A DNA stretch of 64,000 nucleotides from the NCBI RefSeq assembly GCF_009834225.1, contig NZ_CP047176.1, positions 1,178,001 through 1,242,000 on the forward strand, written 5' to 3'. The DNA is from Rathayibacter sp. VKM Ac-2759. GTDB taxonomy: Bacteria > Actinomycetota > Actinomycetes > Actinomycetales > Microbacteriaceae. Within the stretch, counting starts at the first letter, position 1. Each line of letters starts with the position of its first letter. Under the pieces are notes generated by a model, which saw nothing but the letters and a program-made list of their open reading frames with translations, did no database searches and was not told the origin of the DNA. Below are positions 1 to 8,310 of the stretch, in pieces. The translations under genes were made by a program, and so were the position numbers.

Positions 1-2
1 TC

Positions 3-362
3 CGGGTCGCGCGGGTGCTGGCGAAGTCCGGGACGCGCTCGACCATCCTCATCGGCCTCTCCTCGCGGGACGTTCCCGGCTGCCTCCTGCTCTTCTCGAT
101 GCGCCCGGACGGAGCCGTCGACGTCGTGCTCCCCGAGCCGGGCTCGGCCATCGCCTGGTCGACGATCTTCGCTCGATTCGAGAACCCGGAACTCGTCGTG
201 CTCGAGCGCGCCGCGGGCAGGAGCTCCGACGCGTTCGCCTGGGCGAGCGGCATCGTCGGGCAACGCCGGTCCGGCGGCGACTGGGAGGAGAAGGGTCGCG
301 GCGTCTCTCTGTCGAGCTACACCGAGCGCGCGATGTCACTGCTGGGCGAAGCGCGTGCCTGA
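3..362 (+). CDS. Hypothetical protein, 5'-truncated by the window
   Basis: The reading frame is open from the first bases of the window, so the true start probably lies upstream; an internal GTG or CTG near position 15 is less likely. At least 119 residues are visible. They form a mixed alpha/beta globular sequence with no signal peptide, membrane segment or motif I recognise. It ends 23 nt before the next gene on the same strand, so it is probably the upstream member of a short operon with the two secreted proteins that follow. Function unknown. Confidence 0.6.
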   Translation, partial: RVARVLAKSGTRSTILIGLSSRDVPGCLLLFSMRPDGAVDVVLPEPGSAIAWSTIFARFENPELVVLERAAGRSSDAFAWASGIVGQRRSGGDWEEKGRGVSLSSYTERAMSLLGEARA

Positions 363-385
363 GCTCGCACGATCGTCGGCCTGAC

Positions 386-1705
386 ATGGCCGGACGCGCC
401 GTCGCTATCGGGCTCACCGCCGCAGTCGTCGCCCTCGTCGTGGCCGCCGGTGCCTGGGCGGCGATCTCGACGCCCTGGGGCAGCGCGGTCGTGCGCGATG
501 TCGCCTCCGGAGTCGCGCCGGCGAGCCCGGCCGCCCTCACTGGCGACGAGACCTACCTCGCCTCGGAACTGGAGTCGCTCGTGGTCGGCGGAAGCGTGCT
601 CGGCGTCGGAACGGCGGACGGCGAGCTGGGGATCGAGAGGACGACGGACTACCTGACGCCGAGGATCACTCCCGAGGGATGCGAGGCGCTGCTCGACGCC
701 GCGCCGGTCTACCCGTCGGGGTACCGCTCCCGCACCGGGCCCGGCTTCGAGAGCGAGCTGCTCCTCCTGCCCACGGTGTCGGACGCCGCCGATCGGTACG
801 GCGACCTGCTGCGCGCCTCCGGGCGGTGCTTCAGGATCGAGGAGAGATCACAGGCCGACGACCTCGTCCGGACGACCGTCTACACCGAGACGGCGACGGG
901 CTCCGCACCAGTCGAGGGGACAGGAGGTGCGGTCCACTGGTTCGCCGGTGTCCGCACCGACGACGCCGGAGCCGAGACCGCCCTGGTCGTCGCGACCACG
1001 GGCAACGTGGTGCAGACCGTCCGCGTCGCGCAGCCGGCGGATGTCCCCGCCCTCGGCCCGGCGGTGGCCGAGCGTCTCGCCGCCTCGGCGCTCCGAACTC
1101 TGCAGGAGCGGGCCGACGGTGCGCTCGCCGAGGGCTACGCCTCAGGCACGCCGGTCGCGCCGGACCCGGAGCCCACGAGCCTCTGGGCGCTCGCGCGCGA
1201 CGGCCTCTCCGACGCGCCTGCGGCCGCGCTCGCGCCCGGCTTCTTCTCTTCCGCTCCCGTGCCGGCGCTCTGCGACTTCGAGGCGGGGACGCTCGTCGAC
1301 GGCGTGCTGCCGATCACGACGGGAGAGCCGGGCGGCGTGTACCTCCACGACGAGGGCGTGTCGACGGGTGCCCACTTCGCGATCGAGCCGGCGCCGACGG
1401 CCTCCGATGCCGCGGGCGTCTCGGTGATCGGCTGCAACCACGGCGGCGTCAACTGGCCCGACTCGCTCGTCTTCTACTCCGCGCACGGCCGCGTCCTCGA
1501 CGCGATCGGCGTGCCCGAGATCGTCCCCGCCGGCTACCGCGATCAGGTCACCGATCTGACCGCGGTCGACGGCGGCTACCGCGTGGCCTGGTACTGGGAG
1601 GACCTCGACGGATCTCAGGCCACGCGTCCCGTCACCGCATCGATGCGCTGGGACGGCACCCGGCTCGTGATCAGCGACGTGCTGATCGGTGAGCGCACGT
1701 CATGA
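386..1705 (+). CDS. Membrane-anchored secreted protein of unknown function
   Basis: 439 aa. Residues about 5-28 form one hydrophobic segment after a short basic N-terminus, either a signal anchor or an uncleaved signal peptide, and the remaining 400 residues should be extracytoplasmic. A few cysteines (in 'EGCEALL', 'GRCFRIE', 'ALCDFEAG' and 'IGCNHGG') could form disulfides. No catalytic motif was recognised. It lies 23 nt after the preceding gene and 37 nt before the VWA-domain gene, so the three are probably co-transcribed and may work together at the cell surface. The ATG has no strong ribosome binding site, so the start is moderately certain. Confidence 0.65.
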   Translation: MAGRAVAIGLTAAVVALVVAAGAWAAISTPWGSAVVRDVASGVAPASPAALTGDETYLASELESLVVGGSVLGVGTADGELGIERTTDYLTPRITPEGCEALLDAAPVYPSGYRSRTGPGFESELLLLPTVSDAADRYGDLLRASGRCFRIEERSQADDLVRTTVYTETATGSAPVEGTGGAVHWFAGVRTDDAGAETALVVATTGNVVQTVRVAQPADVPALGPAVAERLAASALRTLQERADGALAEGYASGTPVAPDPEPTSLWALARDGLSDAPAAALAPGFFSSAPVPALCDFEAGTLVDGVLPITTGEPGGVYLHDEGVSTGAHFAIEPAPTASDAAGVSVIGCNHGGVNWPDSLVFYSAHGRVLDAIGVPEIVPAGYRDQVTDLTAVDGGYRVAWYWEDLDGSQATRPVTASMRWDGTRLVISDVLIGERTS

Positions 1706-1742
1706 ACCGAGCCCGATCCGGCCCGAACCCGAGGACACTCCG

Positions 1743-3455
1743 ATGACCCCACGCTCCTCCGGCCCGAAGGCCTGGATGCTCGCGAGCGCCGCCGGCGCGC
1801 TCGTTCTTGCGACGATCACGACGGTCGCGGTCGTGACGGTCGTGCCGCTGCTCGGCGACGGCGCCCTCCCCTCGCTCGGCGCGGCGGTCGAGCCGTCGGT
1901 CGAGACGACTCCCGGGGCTCCGTCGGCCGACGATGTCCCGACCAGCGCCGCCGCCCCCGTCGCGGCCCCCGACCCCGGCGGCGTGCCGACCATGCTCATC
2001 CTCGACGCCTCCGGCTCGATGGTCCGCGACGTCCCGACCGGCGGGACGCGGATGGACGCCGCCCGCGCCGCCGCGACGACACTCGTCCAGGGGCTCGACC
2101 CGGCGACCGAGCTCGGGCTGACGGTCTTCGGCACGGGCACGGGCAACTCCGACGCGGAGCGCGCGGCGGGCTGCTCCGACGTCACCACGCTGCAGCCGGT
2201 CGGGCCCGTCGACGCGGCCGTGTTCTCGGCGGCGATCGCGGGCATCGCCGAGTCGGGCTTCACTCCGATCGGCCCGGCGCTGCGCTCCGCGGCCGATCAG
2301 CTGCCGGCCGACGAGCCCGCGACGATCGTCCTCGTCAGCGACGGCGTCGACACCTGCTCGCCGCCGTCGTCGTGCGAGGTCGCCGGAGTCGTGCTCGACG
2401 AGCATCCGCTGCTCTCGATCGAGGTGATCGGCTTCGCGGTCGACGCCGACGAGCAGGCGCAGTCGCAGCTGCAGTGCATCGCGACGCTCGGCTCCGGCAG
2501 CTACGTGGACGCCGCCGACGCCGATCAGCTCGCCGCGAGGCTGCGGGCGGCGACCGCGTCCGGCGACGTCGTGACGGCGGAGGGCTACGGCGCGGCGCGG
2601 CTCGGCATGACCCTCGAGCAGGCGCGCTTCGCGCTGGACGGCTTCGCGATCACCGAGCAGACGACCGAGATCGTGTACGTCGACTGCACCGACGCGACCC
2701 TCGAGTTCCGCTCGGGCGTCCTCACCCTGATCACCCCGAAGGCGACGACGTCGACCGCCGACGGGATCACGGAGGGAGTGGACGTCTCGGTCGCGACCGC
2801 GGTCTACGGGACGCCCTCCGCCCCGACCCGCGTCGACGACGGCTGGTCGGTCGACTACGCGTCGGCCCCGGGCAGCGCGACCGGTTACCGCATCGTCTAC
2901 GACGGCCCCTCCGACAGCACGGTGTCCGGACGCATCCTGCGCATCGTCGTCTGCACCTGCGGGCCCGACGCCTCCGAGGCCAGCCTCACCAGCTCGCTGG
3001 TCTCGTCGTGGCAGGTGACGCTCGACGCCGTCGGCCCGATCCGGCTGGGCGAGTCCTTCGACGAGATCGGAGCCGAGATCCCGCTGCTCTCGGAGGGGCT
3101 GCCCGAGTACTGCACGTGGGCCCGCTACCTCGACACGGGGACGGACGCGGTGTCGGTCGATCTCGTCGCACGAGGCGACTCCACCGAGAACCGCGTTCTC
3201 ATGATCGTGATCCAGGGCCCCTCCGCGTCCGCTCCCGCGCCGCGGAGCTGGCGGGACATCGGTTTCGGCTCGTCGCTCCCGCAGCTGCTCGCGGCACATC
3301 CGGACGCCTCGGTCATCCGCGACGAGAAGTACGGCGACTACGCGGTGGTGAGCGGTCCTTCCGGGAGCTCCCTGTTCTTCCACCTCGAGCAGGACTACGT
3401 CGACGGCATCACTCTCGCCGAGGGGTCGGAGCCGCCCTACGAGTGGTGCGTCTGA
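1743..3455 (+). CDS. VWA-domain protein, membrane-anchored
   Basis: 570 aa. I chose the ATG at 1743 because GAGGA stands 7 nt upstream; an in-frame GTG at 1689 would overlap the preceding gene. A hydrophobic segment at residues about 11-34 is followed by a Pro/Ala/Thr-rich linker to about residue 80. A von Willebrand factor A domain runs from about 82 to 245. Its MIDAS metal site is visible as D-A-S-G-S (residues about 88-92), a Thr in 'GFTPIGPAL' and an Asp in 'VLVSDGVDTC'. The C-terminal 300 residues are not recognised. VWA domains with an intact MIDAS bind protein ligands through a divalent ion, so an adhesive or scaffold role outside the membrane is plausible. The ligand is unknown. Confidence 0.8.
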   Translation: MTPRSSGPKAWMLASAAGALVLATITTVAVVTVVPLLGDGALPSLGAAVEPSVETTPGAPSADDVPTSAAAPVAAPDPGGVPTMLILDASGSMVRDVPTGGTRMDAARAAATTLVQGLDPATELGLTVFGTGTGNSDAERAAGCSDVTTLQPVGPVDAAVFSAAIAGIAESGFTPIGPALRSAADQLPADEPATIVLVSDGVDTCSPPSSCEVAGVVLDEHPLLSIEVIGFAVDADEQAQSQLQCIATLGSGSYVDAADADQLAARLRAATASGDVVTAEGYGAARLGMTLEQARFALDGFAITEQTTEIVYVDCTDATLEFRSGVLTLITPKATTSTADGITEGVDVSVATAVYGTPSAPTRVDDGWSVDYASAPGSATGYRIVYDGPSDSTVSGRILRIVVCTCGPDASEASLTSSLVSSWQVTLDAVGPIRLGESFDEIGAEIPLLSEGLPEYCTWARYLDTGTDAVSVDLVARGDSTENRVLMIVIQGPSASAPAPRSWRDIGFGSSLPQLLAAHPDASVIRDEKYGDYAVVSGPSGSSLFFHLEQDYVDGITLAEGSEPPYEWCV

Positions 3456-3474
3456 CGCCGGCCGGGCGCGCAGC

Positions 3475-4455
3475 TCACGACGCGGCCTTCTTCTCCTCCA
3501 CGGACTCCGACGCCGCCGCGGCGGGCTTCTTCGCCGACTTCTTCGCCGCCGGCTTCTTCTTCGGCGCGGCCTTCTCCGAAGGAGCCGCCTTCGCCGCAGA
3601 AGCGGCCTTCTTCGCGGGAGCCGCCTTCTTCTTCGGCGCCGGCGCCGCCTCCGCCGCCCCCGCCTTCGCCCCGCGGCTGCGCTCCACCGAGCGCTTCAGC
3701 GCCTCCATCAGGTCGAGCACCTCGCCGCCGCCCTCCTCCTCGGGCGCCTCGCCGAACGTGGCGGCCGTGTCGAGGGCGTCGCCCTGCTCGATCTTCGCGT
3801 CGATGAGGGTGCGCAGCTGCACCTGGTAGGCGTCGGTGAACTTCGCCGCGTCGAAGTCCTCCGAGTAGGAGTCCACGAGGTGCGACGACATCTCGAGCTC
3901 GCGCGCGGCGATGCGCGTCGTGCCCTCGAGGGAGGGGAACTCGACCTCGCGGACCTCGTCGGCCCAGAGCAGCGTCTGCAGCATCAGCAGCTTGCCGCGC
4001 ACGCGCAGCGCCGCGAGCCGGGTCTTCTGCCGGAGGGCGAACTCGACGATCGCGGTGCGGTCCGTCTCCTCGAGCGTGCGCCGCAGCAGCACGTAGGCCT
4101 TGGGGGAGGAGGAGTCGGGCTCGAGGATGTAGGCGCGGTCGAACATGATCGGGTCGACCTGGTCGCTCGGCACGAACTGCACGACGTCGATCTCGCGGTC
4201 GCGCTCCTCCGGCAGCGCCTTGAGCTCGTCCTTGGAGAGCACCACGGTGCGCTCGCCGTCGTCGTAGGCCTTGTCGATGTGGTCGAAGCTCACGACCTCG
4301 CCGCAGATCTCGCACTTGCGCTGGTACCGGATCCGCCCGCCGTCGGCGTCGTGCACCTGGTGCAGGGCGATGTCGTGGTCCTCGGTCGCGCTGTAGATCT
4401 TCACCGGCACGTTGACCAGGCCGAAGGTGATCGCGCCCTTCCAGATGGCTCGCAT
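3475..4455 (-). CDS. ku: Ku protein, bacterial non-homologous end joining
   Basis: 326 aa when started at 'MRAIWKGAITFGLVNVPVKIYSA', the conserved N-terminus of bacterial Ku; a longer in-frame start at 4509 adds 18 residues absent from the family. The core beta-barrel/ring domain covers residues about 1-260, with 'CEICGEVV' and 'AYILEPDSSSPKAY' typical of the family. The last about 70 residues are a Lys/Ala/Pro-rich tail of the kind that helps Ku thread along DNA. Bacterial Ku homodimers bind double-strand ends and recruit LigD; no ligD is in this window. The gene is divergent from the HEAT-like gene across 93 bp, which contains the palindrome GTTCAGTGAAC at 4458-4468. It converges with the VWA gene, with 19 bp between the stops. 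Confidence 0.93.
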   Translation of the reverse strand: MRAIWKGAITFGLVNVPVKIYSATEDHDIALHQVHDADGGRIRYQRKCEICGEVVSFDHIDKAYDDGERTVVLSKDELKALPEERDREIDVVQFVPSDQVDPIMFDRAYILEPDSSSPKAYVLLRRTLEETDRTAIVEFALRQKTRLAALRVRGKLLMLQTLLWADEVREVEFPSLEGTTRIAARELEMSSHLVDSYSEDFDAAKFTDAYQVQLRTLIDAKIEQGDALDTAATFGEAPEEEGGGEVLDLMEALKRSVERSRGAKAGAAEAAPAPKKKAAPAKKAASAAKAAPSEKAAPKKKPAAKKSAKKPAAAASESVEEKKAAS

Positions 4456-4548
4456 GGGTTCAGTGAACACCGTGCGCCGTGGCGGCGGGAACCCCACCCG
4501 CGCCCGCACTCGACGTCCTCACGGCGGGCGGGTGTCGAATGGGTTCCC

Positions 4549-5181
4549 ATGAGCGACGAGAACCGGCCCTCCGACAGGCTCCGCGCGGCCCTGGGCGCCC
4601 CCGACGCGTCCTCGAGACTGCAGGCGGCGATGAGCGCCGGCACCCGGCCCGCGGACGAGTACGCCGCGGTGCTGGTCGCGCAGTGCGCCGTCGAGACCGA
4701 CTTCGGGGTCCGCGAGATGCTGACCTGGGCGCTCACCCGGCACGACCCGGCGGTCACCGTCGAGCTGCTCCTGCCCGAGCTCGAGTCGGAGTCGCCGCAG
4801 GCCCGCAGCCAGTCGCTGCACACGCTGTCGAAGGTGGGGGATCCGCGGGCCTGGCCGGCGATCACGCCGGCGCTGCTGCACGACGAGCACCCCGAGGTCG
4901 CCCGCGCGGCCTGGCGCACGGCCGCGCGGCTCGCACCCGAGAGCGAGCGGCCGGCACTCGCCCGGCAGCTCGCCGAGCACCTCGGCGAGGGCGACCGGCC
5001 GGAGCAGCGGAGCCTGACCCGCGCGCTGCTGATGCTCGGCGATGCGGCAGCCGAACCCCTCGAGGCTGCCGCGCACTCCCCGGAGCAGGCCCGGCGGTTC
5101 CACGCCCTCGCGACCCTCCGCCTCCTGGCCGACCCCGACGAGGACGTCGAGGAGGCGTTCGCCCTCGCCCGTCGTCCCTGA
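4549..5181 (+). CDS. HEAT-repeat-like protein
   Basis: 210 aa, alpha-helical throughout. It repeats an amphipathic two-helix pattern, for example 'SPQARSQSLHTLSKVGDPRAWPAITPAL' and 'HPEVARAAWRTAARLAPESERPALARQL', with the D/E-P-R-x-W spacing of HEAT or PBS-lyase-type repeats. Such solenoids are protein-binding scaffolds; the partner is unknown. It has no signal peptide or membrane segment, so it should be cytosolic. It diverges from ku and is followed by a 20-bp perfect inverted repeat that could end transcription. The start is the first ATG after the shared promoter region. Confidence 0.7.
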   Translation: MSDENRPSDRLRAALGAPDASSRLQAAMSAGTRPADEYAAVLVAQCAVETDFGVREMLTWALTRHDPAVTVELLLPELESESPQARSQSLHTLSKVGDPRAWPAITPALLHDEHPEVARAAWRTAARLAPESERPALARQLAEHLGEGDRPEQRSLTRALLMLGDAAAEPLEAAAHSPEQARRFHALATLRLLADPDEDVEEAFALARRP

Positions 5182-5195
5182 CGACCCCGCACGAG

Positions 5196-5255
5196 GGAAC
5201 CCCGGACCGTCGAGGCGACCAGCTGTAGCCGGCGGCCTCGACGGTCCGGGGTTCC
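5196..5255. terminator. 20-bp perfect inverted repeat, copy 1 of a two-copy element
   Basis: Left arm 5196-5215 (GGAACCCCGGACCGTCGAGG) is perfectly complementary to 5236-5255, around a 20-nt loop ending in GGCGG. It sits between the convergent HEAT-like gene and the secreted-protein gene and probably terminates both. The same arm, extended to 23 bp and again with a 20-nt loop, recurs at 53733-53798. Confidence 0.75.
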
Positions 5256-5271
5256 TTCAGGCTGCGGGGCG

Positions 5272-6129
5272 TCAGCCGATCGGAGTCGGGTTCACCGGGT
5301 CCGGAGGCACCGGCAGCGATCCGTTGATGCGGTTCTGCGCCTGGCACTGGCTGGTGCAGTCGGTGGCGCCCTGCGAGAGCTCGATCGCGTCCTCGCCGAG
5401 CACGCCGCCGAGGCGGCCGCCGGGCGAGACGGTCCACGTGGTGACGGTGCCGCTCTGGGACGTCTTGGTGGCGACCTGCGGGCTGTCCTTGCCGAGCAGC
5501 ATCTGGTGGTAGCCCGTCGCGCTCTGCGCGGGGGTCACCGCGTCGACTCCGTTGCCGAAGTTGACCTTGCCGGTGAAGCTGTTCACGAAGTAGAAGAGGC
5601 CGGGGCCGAGCGTGTGCACGAGCTCGACATCGCCGGCGAACTCCGGCTCCATCTGGAAGATGCCGCCCTGGGCGCCGTCCTTGGCCTGCACCTTGAGCTT
5701 GCCCGCGGCGGTGGTCAGGATCACGACGACACTGCCGTCCTTCACCTCGAGCGAGCTCAGTCGCGCGCCCGAGAGCTGCGCGGCGGTGAGCGTGGGCACC
5801 TTCGAGGCGAAGACGACGGTCGGGCTGGTGACCATGCGCTGCGTGTCCGGCGCGCCGGTCAGCGTGTAGTCGTAGACGCCGAGGGTCGAGGGGCGGATGT
5901 CGAAGCGGTTGTTCACACCGCGCACGGCGATCGTGCCCGAGACCGCGACGTCCTTGAGCTTCACGTCCTTGCCGGCGGCGGGGTTGTAGGTCGTGCCGTT
6001 GACGGTGACGGAGTAGTCGCCGCCGGCCGAGGTGGTCTTGGCCTGGGCGGGCGAGGCGACGAGGCCTGCCAGGAGCAGCGCCGCGGCGGCGACCGCCACG
6101 GTGCGGGCAGTGGTGCGGAGGGGGGACAT
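5272..6129 (-). CDS. Secreted protein of unknown function
   Basis: 285 aa from 'MSPLRTTARTVAVAAAALLL'. AGGAAGG lies upstream of this ATG, whereas the longer start at 6207 gives a non-signal-like N-terminus. A Sec signal peptide covers residues 1-30 and ends in 'SPAQA|K'. The mature part is rich in beta strand, Thr, Gly and Val, with one cysteine pair near the C-terminus ('DCTSQCQ') that may form a disulfide. No enzyme motif was recognised. It follows the two-component pair on the same strand, 91 bp after the regulator stop, and may be its target. Confidence 0.7.
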   Translation of the reverse strand: MSPLRTTARTVAVAAAALLLAGLVASPAQAKTTSAGGDYSVTVNGTTYNPAAGKDVKLKDVAVSGTIAVRGVNNRFDIRPSTLGVYDYTLTGAPDTQRMVTSPTVVFASKVPTLTAAQLSGARLSSLEVKDGSVVVILTTAAGKLKVQAKDGAQGGIFQMEPEFAGDVELVHTLGPGLFYFVNSFTGKVNFGNGVDAVTPAQSATGYHQMLLGKDSPQVATKTSQSGTVTTWTVSPGGRLGGVLGEDAIELSQGATDCTSQCQAQNRINGSLPVPPDPVNPTPIG

Positions 6130-6216
6130 CGGTGACCTTCCTGGTCGGGCGCGAATGCGGAGCGCCGGGGATGTGCCCACTCTCGACCGCGGCCGGGAGG
6201 CCGGCAATCGGACCTT

Positions 6217-6228
6217 GGTACTAGTACC
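6217..6228. promoter_or_regulatory. 12-bp perfect palindrome across a stop codon
   Basis: GGTACTAGTACC includes the TAG stop of the response regulator and lies about 90 bp upstream of the secreted-protein start, facing the right way to be an operator or activator site for it. The role is inferred; length and symmetry are what is seen. Confidence 0.3.
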
Positions 6229-6841
6229 CCGCGAGGTGGTCGCGCACCCAGAGCGCCGCGCTCGTCCGGTCGCGCACGCCGATCCGCGTGAACGCGTGCC
6301 CGACGTGCACCTTCACCGTCCGCTCGGCGATGCCGAGCCGCTGCGCGATGGCGCGGTTCGACGCTCCGGAGGCGATCAGCCGCAGCACCTGCTCCTCCCG
6401 CGTGCTCAGGGCGGGCAGCGAGGCCGCCTCCGCCCCGGGCAGAAGGGCCCGCGCCGCTCTCGGGTCGAGCGGAGCGTCCCCCGCGGCGGCCGAGCGGACG
6501 GCGTCGAGCACGGCGGCCGGGTCGGCGTCCTTCAGCTGGTAGCCCTGCGCCCCCGCGCGCAGCGCCGCCAGCACGCGAGCGCGGTCGTCGAACGAGGTGA
6601 GCACCACCACGCGGGTCTCGGGCCGCAGCGCCTTCAGCCGCGCGGTCGCCTCGATCCCGTCCATGCCGGGCATCGAGAGGTCCATCAGCACCACGTCGGG
6701 CTCGAGCGCCGGAGCGAGCTCCAGAGCCTCTTCGCCGCTCCCGGCCTGCCCCACCACCTCGAGGTCGGCGCTCGCCGCGACGAGGCCTGCCAGTCCGGCG
6801 CGGACCAGCGGGTGGTCGTCGACGATCAGCACGCGGATCAT
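6221..6841 (-). CDS. NarL/FixJ-type response regulator
   Basis: 206 aa. The receiver domain spans residues 1-118, with the acidic pair at 8-9, phospho-acceptor D54 in 'VLMDLSMPGMDG', T82 and K104. The LuxR-type helix-turn-helix runs from about 145 to 203 ('LSTREEQVLRLIASGASNRAIA'). The protein should bind DNA when phosphorylated by the kinase encoded just upstream, with which it overlaps by 4 nt (ATGA), a sign of translational coupling. Targets are unknown; the secreted-protein gene downstream and the palindrome at its stop are candidates. Confidence 0.93.
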   Translation of the reverse strand: MIRVLIVDDHPLVRAGLAGLVAASADLEVVGQAGSGEEALELAPALEPDVVLMDLSMPGMDGIEATARLKALRPETRVVVLTSFDDRARVLAALRAGAQGYQLKDADPAAVLDAVRSAAAGDAPLDPRAARALLPGAEAASLPALSTREEQVLRLIASGASNRAIAQRLGIAERTVKVHVGHAFTRIGVRDRTSAALWVRDHLAGY

Positions 6842-8196
6842 CCCTGCACCACCAGCTGCCAGTGCGTCCCCGCGCCCGGGGCTGTGAGCAGGCGCAGCTC
6901 GGCGCCGTGCTCGAGGGCGAGGTCGCGCAGGATCCGGAGGCCGAGGTGCCCCTCCTCCGGCTCGGCGAGGATCCGCGCCGCGTCGAAGCCCGCGCCGTCG
7001 TCCACGACGTCGAGGACGACGCGCTGCCCCGTGCGGTCGCGGAGGCGCCGCAGTCGGACGACCGCGCTCGAGGCCTCCGCGTGCTTCACCACATTGGCCA
7101 GCGCCTCGTGGGCCACGCGGAAGAGCAGGCGCTCGCCCTCCTGGTCGAGGCCGGTGGCGGCGGGGGCGTCGATCTCGACGGCGACGCCCCGGGCGCGGGT
7201 GGTCGCGGCCAGGTCCTGCAGCGCCGCGGCGAGCCCGGCGTCGGCGAGGCTCGGCGGGTAGATGTCGACGAGGAGCGAGCGGAGGCCGCCCAGCCCCGCG
7301 CGGATGGTGGCGGCGACGGTGCGCAGATCGTCGGCGAGCGCGGCGTCGCCGTCGGCAGCGGCCCGCTCGCCCCGGCCGTGCACGGCGAAGGACGCGGCCA
7401 CGAGATCCTGCACGGCGCCGTCGTGCACGGTCGCGGCGATGCGCCGCCGCTCGTCAGCCGACGCGTCGAGAGCGCGCTGCAGCAGCGTCTCGCGATGGCG
7501 CCTCGACCGCCCGATGACGGCGAGCAGCCGGGCGAGCACGGGCAGCAGGAGGAGCACCAGCAGCACGGTGCTCGCGAGCGAGACCGCGGCGAAGCTGCGC
7601 CAGAGCTCGGTGCTGCGGTCGACGACCTCGTCGTAGCGGAAGTAGCTCTCGAAGAGCAGCGGCGTCCCCGACGGTGTCCTGACCGAGCGGTACGCCTCGA
7701 GCAGGCGCTCGCTGTCGCGCTCGTACACGTTCTCGGGCGCCTGCAGATCCGACACCTCGGCGTGCACGTCCTCGTCCTCGAAGGCCTCGAGATCCTCCTC
7801 GTCGAGCGCGAACGAACGGCCGGTCAGCCGGGGGTCGTCGGAGTAGAGGATGCGGCCGCTCGCGTCCCACAGCTTCACGCGCACCAGCGAGTCGTCGAGC
7901 ACGTGGGCTCGGATCTCCCTGTCGACGGCGTCGATCGCGGCGGGATCGCCGGTCAGGATCCCGTCGGTGATCGCCGGCTGCACGATCACCTCGGCGAGCA
8001 GGTCGGCGGTGTCGGAGGCGTCGGCCACCGCCTCGGTCTCGGCGAGACCTCGGGCGGCCTGCACCTCGAGCGCACCGAGGGCGACCACGATCACGAGCGC
8101 GACGGCGATCACTCCCGCGAACAGCCGCCGGGGCCGGAACTCGGGCTCGCTCGTCCGCCCGCCCGGGGCGGCCACGACGATCCAGGGGGCATCCAT
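6838..8196 (-). CDS. Sensor histidine kinase (HisKA_3/NarX-like)
   Basis: 452 aa from the ATG at 8196, chosen because a TAGCCT box ends 8 nt upstream; a TTG six codons earlier is possible. Transmembrane helix 1 is at about residues 25-45 and helix 2 at about 205-225. They enclose an extracytoplasmic sensor of about 160 residues with 'VKLWDASGRILYSDDPRLTG', resembling a Cache/PAS-type input. The HisKA_3 phospho-His is H258 in 'RIAATVHDGAVQDLV', followed by a HATPase domain ('HEALANVVKHA', 'DDGAGFD', 'GHLGLRILRDLA'). The ligand is unknown. It pairs with the overlapping response-regulator gene. Confidence 0.92.
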   Translation of the reverse strand: MDAPWIVVAAPGGRTSEPEFRPRRLFAGVIAVALVIVVALGALEVQAARGLAETEAVADASDTADLLAEVIVQPAITDGILTGDPAAIDAVDREIRAHVLDDSLVRVKLWDASGRILYSDDPRLTGRSFALDEEDLEAFEDEDVHAEVSDLQAPENVYERDSERLLEAYRSVRTPSGTPLLFESYFRYDEVVDRSTELWRSFAAVSLASTVLLVLLLLPVLARLLAVIGRSRRHRETLLQRALDASADERRRIAATVHDGAVQDLVAASFAVHGRGERAAADGDAALADDLRTVAATIRAGLGGLRSLLVDIYPPSLADAGLAAALQDLAATTRARGVAVEIDAPAATGLDQEGERLLFRVAHEALANVVKHAEASSAVVRLRRLRDRTGQRVVLDVVDDGAGFDAARILAEPEEGHLGLRILRDLALEHGAELRLLTAPGAGTHWQLVVQG

Positions 8197-8204
8197 CCAT
8201 CGCG

Positions 8205-8210
8205 AGGCTA
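8205..8210 (-). promoter_or_regulatory. -10 box of the histidine kinase gene
   Basis: TAGCCT read on the minus strand, ending 8 nt before the ATG; a near-leaderless arrangement. Confidence 0.5.
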
Positions 8211-8250
8211 TCAACGCCGCCGCGCCACCGGGTTCGCCGGGGTTGATGGA

Positions 8251-8295
8251 CGGAGCCGCCCGCCCGTCGAGAGGATCGACGAGCGGGCGGCTCCG
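8251..8295 (-). terminator. Nested hairpin after the M28 gene
   Basis: A 13-bp perfect stem (8251-8263 with 8283-8295) encloses a second 6-bp stem (CGTCGA/TCGACG, 8265-8270 with 8276-8281). It lies 16 nt past the aminopeptidase stop and upstream of the kinase, so it probably ends the aminopeptidase transcript. There is no long U-run. Confidence 0.65.
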
Positions 8296-8310
8296 GTGCA
8301 GTGCTGCGGA

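Noticed and set aside
4458..4468. GTTCAGTGAAC upstream of ku as an SOS box
   Set aside because: Actinobacterial LexA sites have the order GAAC-N4-GTTC; here the half-sites are in the opposite order.
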